55,882 bases of DNA, from assembly GCA_035353175.1 (NCBI GenBank), contig DAOPZC010000028.1, positions 1-55,882 of the forward strand, written 5' to 3'. This DNA comes from DAOPZC01 sp035353175 (GTDB taxonomy: Bacteria; Verrucomicrobiota; Kiritimatiellia; RFP12; UBA1067). This document shows positions 49,680 through 55,882 of this stretch, piece after piece (the first letter of the stretch is position 1; each line of letters opens with the position of its first letter). Position numbers and translations under genes: made by a program. Below the pieces are notes generated by a model. The model did not search any database. It saw only the letters and a list, made by a program, of their open reading frames with translations, and was not told the DNA's origin.

Positions 49680-49759
49680 CTACCTTGTTAGGGTCAACAG
49701 CTACGCACATCCTGATCCGGTCGGGTCTTGGGCTCCCGGTTCTGCACGCCCCTCGCGGG

Positions 49760-51352
49760 TCATTTGGACGCCTTGCGGTTTTGCGAGAACCATTTGCGGA
49801 TGACCGCTTGGCGGGCGGGCGGCGTGGCGGCCGGCCGTTGGTCGGCTTCGACGTCGCCGTGCTCGAGGCTCCAGCCCGACCACTCGCGGAAGGCGTGGTA
49901 GGACCAGTCCCAGCCGTACTCCTCGAAGATGTCCGTGACGTCTTTCAGATACTGGTCGGAGCCTTTTCCCCAGCGGATCGCGCTGAACTCGCCGATGTAG
50001 ATCGGGACGTTGTAGGCCAGCTGGAAATCGCGCACCGGCTGCAGCTCGCGCCGCAGCGCCTCTTTGTCGTACGAGGCGCCCTGGATGATGCCGGGATACG
50101 CCCAGCGCGCCTTGCCGCCGTGCACACCCTGGTGCGTGAACGCGTGCGGCCTGTACATGTGGGCCTGATAAACGATGCCGGGCACGGCCATCGGCTTGAC
50201 GAAGTTGAAGCCGCCGGGATCGTCCCACTGGTCGACCTCGACGATGATGGCGGTGTCAGGGTCGATCGCGCGGACCGCACGCGCCGCGCGCTCTTGGAGC
50301 GACCAGTAGTTGTCGCATCCCTCCGGCGAGGGCTTGTTCTGGCACGGCTCGTTGAGCAGGTCGTACCCCCAGACCGCCGGACGCCCCTTGTAGCGCGCCG
50401 CGATGTGCCGCCAGACCTCGACGAAGAAGTCGGCGTATTCCGGCTCGTAGAACATCCGCATGCTCTTGTCCTCGAAACGTCCCCCCGGCGCCGTGTGCAG
50501 GTCGATGCAGACCAAGATGCCGAGCTTCTCGCAGTCGGCCAGGATCTTGTCCAGCGTGTCGAGGCTCGAGTCGATCCAGCGCATGAAATCCGCCTTGTCG
50601 CGGTTGACGTCACCCACTTTGTCCCAGTTCCGGGTCATCTGATAGCGCACCAGGTTCGCGCCCCACGCCGACAGTGTCTTCAGCGCCTCGGGGTCATACG
50701 CTTGCTGGATCATGGCGCCGCGCAGGCGCTCGACCCGGTCGTGTCCGGCCGAAACCTTCGGCGGATTCTGCATCGGCGCCGGATGCTTCACGCGTTGCCG
50801 CGGGTCCAGATGGATCCGCAGGTTGTCGACCCAGATCTTGCCCGCGCTGTCCTGCAACCCGACGCTCAGCGACACTTCGCCGACATCCTCCGGGACGTCG
50901 ATCATGGTCGACCGCGGCGCCCAGTCGCTGGTGCCGGTGGGGCAGCCGACGTTGCACCAGTGCTTTCCGGACATCGGCGTGGTGAAGCACAGCATGCACT
51001 TCACGCCGTTCCAGCGGTCCGGCGGAACGGAGACGTTCTCCTGCCGGATGTCGGCCTGCCAGATGATACGTTTGCCCGCGAAGGGTTTCAGGTCGAACGG
51101 CGCGCTCACGGCCACCGAGCCCGCCTTCTTGCCGGCGGCGGGAGCTGGATTCTCAACTTCCAGCACGAATCCGCGGCCCTCGGCCTCCACCCATCTGGCG
51201 TGCGCGTTGAGCTGGAATTTCGCCCGCGACGCGTCCGCGTCGAACGTGTCCGAGTAGAGCGGTTCCCGGACGGCTCCGACCGCCGAACCGGGCGTTGCGC
51301 CGCCCATCAAGAAAAACAAAAACGCGAACGAAATGAAATGACGTGTAGACAT
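49760..51352 (-). CDS. secreted GH5-family glycoside hydrolase with N-terminal CBM-like domain
   Basis: Start at ATG 51352 (GGGGAG nine bases upstream), 530 residues, signal peptide 'HFISFAFLFFLMGGATPGSA'. The frame remains open to 51991 but runs antisense to the FAD gene. Residues about 30-190 form a jelly-roll likely to bind carbohydrate. The GH5 barrel begins near 'MIQQAYDPEALKTLSAWGAN'. 'VCIDLHTAPGG' is the His strand, 'WGYDLLNEPCQN' gives the acid/base Glu (about 333), 'QAHMYRPHAF' the substrate His/Tyr, and 'IYIGEFSAIRWG' the nucleophile (about 454). The substrate (cellulose, mannan or glucan) cannot be told. Confidence 0.9.
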   Translation of the reverse strand: MSTRHFISFAFLFFLMGGATPGSAVGAVREPLYSDTFDADASRAKFQLNAHARWVEAEGRGFVLEVENPAPAAGKKAGSVAVSAPFDLKPFAGKRIIWQADIRQENVSVPPDRWNGVKCMLCFTTPMSGKHWCNVGCPTGTSDWAPRSTMIDVPEDVGEVSLSVGLQDSAGKIWVDNLRIHLDPRQRVKHPAPMQNPPKVSAGHDRVERLRGAMIQQAYDPEALKTLSAWGANLVRYQMTRNWDKVGDVNRDKADFMRWIDSSLDTLDKILADCEKLGILVCIDLHTAPGGRFEDKSMRMFYEPEYADFFVEVWRHIAARYKGRPAVWGYDLLNEPCQNKPSPEGCDNYWSLQERAARAVRAIDPDTAIIVEVDQWDDPGGFNFVKPMAVPGIVYQAHMYRPHAFTHQGVHGGKARWAYPGIIQGASYDKEALRRELQPVRDFQLAYNVPIYIGEFSAIRWGKGSDQYLKDVTDIFEEYGWDWSYHAFREWSGWSLEHGDVEADQRPAATPPARQAVIRKWFSQNRKASK

Positions 51353-51430
51353 GATTGATGACTCCCCGTTGCGTGAACCGTCTTCCCCCCATTGCCGTGC
51401 CAAGGCCGGCATATCTTCCAACGTTTCATG

Positions 51431-51459
51431 ATCATTCCCGTTTTTGTTGCGCTTGTCAA
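51431..51459 (-). promoter_or_regulatory. putative GH5 promoter
   Basis: Perfect TTGACA (51454-51459), 17-base spacer, AATGAT (51431-51436) on the minus strand, about 80 bases before the GH5 ATG. Confidence 0.5.
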
Positions 51460-51486
51460 CCGTTGCCTTCGATAGCCCCGGACGGC

Positions 51487-51515
51487 TTGTTTCGGAACGG
51501 ATAAACCGGTAATAT
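51487..51515 (+). promoter_or_regulatory. putative promoter for the Tat FAD oxidoreductase
   Basis: TTGTTT (51487-51492), 17-base spacer, TAATAT (51510-51515), about 27 bases before the ATG at 51542. It is divergent from the GH5 promoter within a 189-base gap. Confidence 0.4.
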
Positions 51516-51541
51516 TCGCGGCACAGCGAGGGGGGTGTAAC

Positions 51542-52912
51542 ATGATGAAGCGACGGCAGTTCTTGACGACCAGCGCCTTGGGGGCTTTTGTTTCGGCCAG
51601 TACAGGCGGGTCGTCCACGGCTTTCGCAGCCGCAGGCCCCGGGGCCGGCAAACTTTACCGCCAGCCGGCTACGGATGTTCCTGTCGCGGAAGAGACGGAT
51701 GTCGTGGTGTGCGGCGGCGGCCCCGCCGGCATAGCGGCGGCGATCGCTGCGGCGCGGAAAGGGGCCCGTGTCCGGCTGGTCGAGGTGCACGGCTATCTGG
51801 GCGGAGTCTGGACCGCGGGAATGGTGAATAACATCATCGACTACCAGAACAAGTCCGGCTTGATCGCCGAGATCATGGCGGCACTCAAAACGAACGACGC
51901 GCAGGTCAGCGCGACGGTTTTCGACGTCGAGGAGATGAAACGGCTGCTCGAAGAGCTGTGCCTGCGGGCCGGCGTCAAGCTGCTCTATCACACCCGTGTG
52001 GTGGGCGCGGTGAAGGACGGTTCAAACCGTCTCACCCACGCGCTCGTCGAGAATGTTTCGGGACGCCAGGCCTTCGCGGCTAAGGCGTTTGTGGACGCGA
52101 CCGGCGAAGGCGACTTGGCCGCGCGGGCGGGCTGCGGTTTCGCGTGGGGCCACCCCGTTTCCGGCAAGACCCAGCCGATGAGCCTGATTGCGCTGTTGGG
52201 CGGACTCGACGCCGCGGCGCTGCGCGGGCAGGGGCTGCTCCGCGGCGACATCTCGTCGCCGCAAGAGAAGGCGGCCTTCCGCGAGGAACTCCAGCGCGCG
52301 GGCGTGTCGCCCTCATACGGGCTGCCGACGCTGCTGCGCATCCGGGACGACCACTTCGCCGTGATGGCCAACCACGAGTACGCGGCCTCGGGCATTGACG
52401 CGCAGCAGCTCACCGACGCCAGCATCCGTGCGCGGCGGGAGGTCCACGCGCTGATCCAGGCCTTGCGCAAGCGCGGTGGAATCTGGAAAGATGTGCGGAT
52501 TCTCGCGACGGGCGCGCAGATCGGCGTGCGCGAGGGCCGCCGGATCCACGGCCGCTACACGGTCACCAAAGAGGATCTTATTCGGGGCGCGCGGTTCGAG
52601 GACGCGGTGTGCCGCACGGCGTATTGGACAGATATCCACGCGCTCGACGCTGGCCACAGCGACGGCGGCGTGACCTCTGAAGGCGTGACCGCGAAACCCT
52701 ACGACATTCCGCTTCGCGCGCTGATCGCCAAGGATGTGGACGGGCTGCTGCTGGCGGGGCGGTGCATCAGCGGCGACTTTTATGCGCATGCCAGCTACCG
52801 GGTGACGGGCGATGCCGTGGCGTTGGGCGAAGCGGCGGGAAGGACGGCGGCCGTGGCCGCGCTGAACGGACAATTGCCGCACCACCTCGCGTGGAAACAG
52901 ATCAGCGGATAG
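51542..52912 (+). CDS. Tat-exported FAD-dependent oxidoreductase (FAD_oxidored family)
   Basis: This 456-residue protein has twin-arginine signal 'MKRRQFLTTSALGAFVSA', so it is exported with its cofactor. The Rossmann motif 'VVVCGGGPAGIAAAIAAARK' (about residue 54) binds FAD, and 'VDATGEGDLAARAGC' and 'LLLAGRCISGDFYAHASYR' are typical of the large family of FAD-dependent proteins common in Planctomycetes and Verrucomicrobia. Those often sit beside glycoside hydrolases and have no established substrate. GGGGGG precedes a double ATG, and either may be used. The GH71/99-like gene starts 43 bases downstream, making an operon likely. Confidence 0.88.
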   Translation: MMKRRQFLTTSALGAFVSASTGGSSTAFAAAGPGAGKLYRQPATDVPVAEETDVVVCGGGPAGIAAAIAAARKGARVRLVEVHGYLGGVWTAGMVNNIIDYQNKSGLIAEIMAALKTNDAQVSATVFDVEEMKRLLEELCLRAGVKLLYHTRVVGAVKDGSNRLTHALVENVSGRQAFAAKAFVDATGEGDLAARAGCGFAWGHPVSGKTQPMSLIALLGGLDAAALRGQGLLRGDISSPQEKAAFREELQRAGVSPSYGLPTLLRIRDDHFAVMANHEYAASGIDAQQLTDASIRARREVHALIQALRKRGGIWKDVRILATGAQIGVREGRRIHGRYTVTKEDLIRGARFEDAVCRTAYWTDIHALDAGHSDGGVTSEGVTAKPYDIPLRALIAKDVDGLLLAGRCISGDFYAHASYRVTGDAVALGEAAGRTAAVAALNGQLPHHLAWKQISG

Positions 52913-52955
52913 AGACGGCCCCGACCAGGCGGGCTGACAGCAAGACAGGAACATC

Positions 52956-54230
52956 ATGATTTTCAGCGGGACCGGAAGACGGATCGGACTGGCGGTCGGG
53001 TTTAACACGCTGCTGTGCGCGGCGGCCGGGCCGGTGGCGGCGGCGGAAACGCCGCCGCTTCACCCGAGCCTGGAAGGGAACGTGCTGTGCGGCTATCAGG
53101 GCTGGTTCCGGACGCCCTGCGACCCGTCGAATGCCGGGTGGCGTCATTATCTGCGCGGACGTGACGGCGCCTGGCGGCCGGTCACCGATTATCTGCCGGA
53201 CGTTTCCGAAGCCGGGCCGGAGGAACGCTGCCGGCTGCCGCTGGCGTGCGCGGACGGACGCGCGGCCGAGGCGCTTTCCTCCGACAACCGTGCGACCGTC
53301 GAGCGGCACTTCGCGTGGATGCGCCAGTATGGCATCGACGGCGTGTTCGTGCAGCGGTTCCCGACGGACCTCTATCGGCGCGGACTCGAGCCCGCACCGT
53401 TCCGCGACTCGGCCGACCGCGTGCTGGGTTACTGCCGCGATGCGGCCGCCGCCTGTGGCCGCGCGTACGCGCTGATGTACGACCTTTCCGGACTGGGCAG
53501 CAATGCCGCCGACGTGGTGACGGCGGACTGGCGGCATCTGACCGGCACCGGCGTGGTCCGCGGTGCGGCGGATACCGCTTGGCAACACCATGGCGGCCGG
53601 CCCGTGATCGCGCTCTGGGGCGTGGGCTTCAACGATAACCGCCCTTACGGACTCGACGCCTGCGAGCGGCTCGTCGACGCCTTCAAGGGCTCGGGCTACG
53701 CGGTGCTGCTGGGCCTGCCGTTTTACTGGCGCACGCTTCGGAATGACGCTGTGCCGGACCCGCGTCTGCTGGCCCTTGTGCGCAAGGCTGATATCGTCCA
53801 GACCTGGAGCGTTGGCCGCTACCGCGATGAAGCCGGCGTGCGCCGCGCCGAAGCGGTGTGGCGCGACGATGCCGCCTGGTGCCGGGAGAACGGGTTGCTT
53901 TTCATGCCGGTCGTTTTCCCGGGCTTCAGCTGGCAGAACCTCAAGGGATGTCAGGACGGGATTCCCCGCCGCGACGGCGCCTTCCTGTGGGAGCAGTTCG
54001 CCGCCGCGCGGCGTGCGGGAGCGGCGTGCGCCTATGTGGCGATGTTCGACGAGATCGACGAGGGCACGCAGATCTTCAAGGTCAACGCCGCGCCGCCCGG
54101 CGGCGAAGGGTTCGCCTTTCAAAGCTACGGCGCGCTGCCTCCTGACCATTACCTGTGGCTGACCGGCGAGGCGACGCGCCTTTTCCGAGCGGCAGAATCT
54201 TTTCCCGCGGCCCCGCCTGTGCGAAAGTAA
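52956..54230 (+). CDS. secreted GH71/GH99-like protein
   Basis: This 424-residue protein has an N-terminal signal ('GLAVGFNTLLCAAAGPVAAA'). The body matches the GH71/99-like domain: 'VLCGYQGWFRTPCDPSNAGW' at the start, 'YGIDGVFVQRFP', 'YALMYDLSGLG', 'DIVQTWSVGRYRDEAG', 'VFPGFSWQNLKG' and the acidic 'YVAMFDEIDEGTQIFK' near the C-terminus, likely to hold catalytic carboxylates by analogy with GH99. GH99 enzymes are endo-alpha-mannosidases and GH71 are alpha-1,3-glucanases. Which activity, if either, applies is unknown. The neighbouring exported oxidoreductase and GH5 place it in glycan use. Confidence 0.8.
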   Translation: MIFSGTGRRIGLAVGFNTLLCAAAGPVAAAETPPLHPSLEGNVLCGYQGWFRTPCDPSNAGWRHYLRGRDGAWRPVTDYLPDVSEAGPEERCRLPLACADGRAAEALSSDNRATVERHFAWMRQYGIDGVFVQRFPTDLYRRGLEPAPFRDSADRVLGYCRDAAAACGRAYALMYDLSGLGSNAADVVTADWRHLTGTGVVRGAADTAWQHHGGRPVIALWGVGFNDNRPYGLDACERLVDAFKGSGYAVLLGLPFYWRTLRNDAVPDPRLLALVRKADIVQTWSVGRYRDEAGVRRAEAVWRDDAAWCRENGLLFMPVVFPGFSWQNLKGCQDGIPRRDGAFLWEQFAAARRAGAACAYVAMFDEIDEGTQIFKVNAAPPGGEGFAFQSYGALPPDHYLWLTGEATRLFRAAESFPAAPPVRK

Positions 54231-54268
54231 GCGTCAGCGATGCGTGTTCTCCTGCCGGTGGCGCGGCG

Positions 54269-55777
54269 CTACAGCGGCTTGACGTAGGTCGCGCGGCCGT
54301 CGCCGGACTCGTAATAGTCGTCGAGCAGCTCGCAGAGTGTGAACCCCATGTGCTCGTAGAAGGCGCGCGTGGTGGCGTACTGGGGTCGGCCGGAGGTCTC
54401 GCAGAAGAGTTGCGTGCCACCCATGGCCTTCGCACGGAGTAAGACCTGCTGGAGCAGTTGCTTGCCGAAGCCGAAACCTTGCAGCTCGGGCCGCACGGCC
54501 AGCCAGTACCAGTCGAAGCTGCTCTGGGTGCAGGGCACGGGGCCAAACGAGGTGTAGCCGATGACCCGTCCGCCGCATTCGGCGATCACGAACTCGTAAC
54601 CCGAAGCCGCGCCTTTGGCGAGACGCTCCTCGACCAACTCAACGGCTACGGGAATCTCATAGTCGTGGAAGTAGCCGGTTGAGGCCGTGACCTCGCGGAT
54701 GGCTTCGACGTCGGCGGGCGTGACCTCGTAGCGCCAAGTGATGTGTGGCACCGTACGGGCGGCAGTCCGGGACGTCCCGCCGTACTGTTCGTCGGTACGG
54801 GCGGACGTCCCGGACGCCCGAAATGCGTCCCGCACGATCCGCTCCATGGCGTCGGCATAGGGAATGCCCGCCTGCGCGAGCGCGGCGGCGAAGCCGCTGT
54901 CGGGCGAAAGGCAGGGGTTGGAATTGATTTCGAGGATCCACGGCTTGCCTTGCGCGTCCACGCGGAAGTCGACGCGGGCGTAGCCGCCGAGGGCGAACGT
55001 TTGCCAGCAGCGCAGGGCGAGGCGCTTCAGCTCCGCGATGAGGGCGCCGTCGACGACGGGGTCGGCGAAGCGCCGCACCGTGTGCGTGTACTCAAAGGAG
55101 TGTTCGTCCCACTTGGCCTGATAGCCCACGATCTTGGGCTTGCCGGCGGGGAAATCCTCGAAGACGATCTCGGCGGGCGGCAAGACCTCCGGGCCATCCG
55201 GGCTGGCGAGCACGGCGAGGTTGAACTCGCGGCCGTCGATGAAGCGCTCGGCGAAGGCGCCGGCGGGGATGCGGGCGGCCGCCGCGGAGGCGGTGGCGCC
55301 GCGCAGGATGCTGGCGTCGCCGAGCCCGACCGACGCATGCTCCCAGACCGATTTCACGATCCAGTCGGCGGGCGCGCCGGCATCGCCGCCGTGCGTCTGG
55401 CCGTCCGCGATCCAGGCGGGAACGGGCAACCCGGCGGCGAGCATGCGCTCTTTCGAGAGCAGCTTGTGCGTGGTGAGATACAATGCGTCGGCTGAACTGC
55501 CGGTGAACACGATGCCCTTGGTTTCCCAGAGCGCCGGCGCGAGATGGATGAGGCGTCCGGAATTGTGGAGCGTTTCGACGAGGTTGAAAACGCAGTCGGG
55601 CTTCAGGAGCTCCAGTTTGCGTTGCATGTTGCCGAGGTCGATGGTGCAGGGCAGGACTGTGACCGTATGGCTGCGGCTGACCAAAGCGTCGCGGATCGCA
55701 TCGACCTGGTCGAGCACATCGCGCTCGTCGGCAGCCGCGTCGGCGGGAACGCATTGGTGGACGATGGTGATTTTCAT
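54269..55777 (-). CDS. ATP-grasp ligase fused to a GNAT acetyltransferase
   Basis: Start at ATG 55777 (AAAAGGA five bases upstream), 502 residues, no signal. Residues about 1-330 are a D-Ala-D-Ala-ligase-like ATP-grasp domain: 'KPDCVFNLVETLHNSGR', 'IVKSVWEHASVGLGDASI' (nucleotide-binding Lys), 'FIDGREFNLAVL' and metal-binding 'PWILEINSNPCLSP'. Residues about 360-502 are a GNAT domain with the acetyl-CoA loop 'RPELQGFGFGKQLLQQVL' and 'YEHMGFTL'. The join (about 325-350) is encoded by a duplicated palindromic repeat. The true substrate is probably a peptide or amino-acid derivative rather than D-alanine, because no cell-wall genes are nearby. Similar pairs occur as adjacent genes elsewhere. Confidence 0.85.
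   Translation of the reverse strand: MKITIVHQCVPADAAADERDVLDQVDAIRDALVSRSHTVTVLPCTIDLGNMQRKLELLKPDCVFNLVETLHNSGRLIHLAPALWETKGIVFTGSSADALYLTTHKLLSKERMLAAGLPVPAWIADGQTHGGDAGAPADWIVKSVWEHASVGLGDASILRGATASAAAARIPAGAFAERFIDGREFNLAVLASPDGPEVLPPAEIVFEDFPAGKPKIVGYQAKWDEHSFEYTHTVRRFADPVVDGALIAELKRLALRCWQTFALGGYARVDFRVDAQGKPWILEINSNPCLSPDSGFAAALAQAGIPYADAMERIVRDAFRASGTSARTDEQYGGTSRTAARTVPHITWRYEVTPADVEAIREVTASTGYFHDYEIPVAVELVEERLAKGAASGYEFVIAECGGRVIGYTSFGPVPCTQSSFDWYWLAVRPELQGFGFGKQLLQQVLLRAKAMGGTQLFCETSGRPQYATTRAFYEHMGFTLCELLDDYYESGDGRATYVKPL
54753..54821. repeat. duplicated palindromic repeat inside the ATP-grasp-GNAT linker
   Basis: GTACGGGCGG begins two copies, at about 54753 and 54795. Each is followed by a GTCC/GGAC-rich inverted repeat (copy 2 pairs CGGGCG with CGCCCG around GACGTCCCGGA). 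The reading frame passes through both, coding for the polar linker 'SGTSARTDEQYGGTSRTAAR'. Confidence 0.65.
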
Positions 55778-55822
55778 GGGATTCCTTTTCACGATCAATT
55801 CGAGATGGTGGGATGCTTCAAT

Positions 55823-55882
55823 TTACGCCGCGCGCGCGACCGGCCAGTGCAACACCTGATGTTTTGAAAACGGCCACGCGGT
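55823..55882 (-). CDS. possible C-terminal end of an upstream minus-strand gene
   Basis: The last 60 bases read on the minus strand as an open frame ending '...HQVLHWPVARAA' and TAA at 55823-55825, 45 bases before the ATP-grasp start. The fragment is too short to name and may be chance, but position and orientation fit a cotranscribed upstream gene. Confidence 0.25.
   Translation of the reverse strand, partial: TAWPFSKHQVLHWPVARAA

Noticed and set aside
51353..51991. N-terminal extension of the GH5 protein
   Set aside because: It runs antisense to the FAD oxidoreductase. The ATG at 51352 begins a proper signal peptide.

Overview
This is a GC-rich bacterial chromosome segment, densely coded on both strands, with no gap above about 210 bases between genes. 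The mix points to an anaerobic, polysaccharide-degrading member of the PVC group, most likely Verrucomicrobiota/Kiritimatiellae or Lentisphaeria. It combines three exported sulfatases, many secreted glycoside hydrolases (GH95, GH2, GH50, GH92, GH5, a GH71/99-like protein), SGNH/SASA esterases and an ECF sigma factor, and has no SusC/SusD pair. The lineage is inferred from gene content only. There are no tRNA or rRNA genes, CRISPR arrays, transposases or phage genes.

Layout. 1-1243: a Gre-type domain gene overlapping a Tat-exported metallophosphoesterase. 1278-7921: peptide deformylase (minus), acyl-CoA synthetase-like ligase, then sbcD-sbcC. 7931-16841 (minus): GH95 fucosidase, a large hybrid histidine kinase, a tandem SGNH protein and a 7TM-PAS-cysteine-module sensor. 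16941-21365 (minus): three tandem sulfatases. 21470-27179 (minus): HI0933-type flavoprotein, zinc-ribbon coiled-coil protein, rpmB with a possible leader peptide, and a compact operon of TPR lipoprotein, CvpA-like protein, ECF sigma factor and a membrane protein with a terpene-cyclase-like toroid. 27299-32294 (minus): NPCBM-GH2 beta-galactosidase and metF, separated by a 60-base hairpin. 32359-37808 (plus): fused GH13-GH133 debranching enzyme, dtd and a CDP-alcohol phosphatidyltransferase. 37824-43202 (minus): YjbQ, GH50 agarase-like enzyme and a beta-propeller/Ig surface protein. 43307-49551 (plus): mutL, GH92 and a SASA esterase. 49760-51352 (minus): GH5. 51542-54230 (plus): Tat FAD oxidoreductase and the GH71/99-like protein. 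54269-55777 (minus): an ATP-grasp-GNAT fusion.

How it works together. The exported enzymes would remove sulfate, fucose, mannose, galactose and acyl groups from complex glycans such as mucin or sulfated algal polysaccharide. Internal glucan storage would be handled by the debranching enzyme. Interleaved housekeeping genes (def, rpmB, metF, dtd, mutL, sbcCD) show that this is core chromosome rather than a mobile island. The most unusual signals are: short-period (7-8 base) repeats placed at gene ends and inside protein linkers; the sigma/toroid operon with an operator-like inverted repeat at its promoter; a MutL whose two endonuclease histidines are arginine; and a palindromic repeat inside the linker of the ATP-grasp-GNAT fusion.
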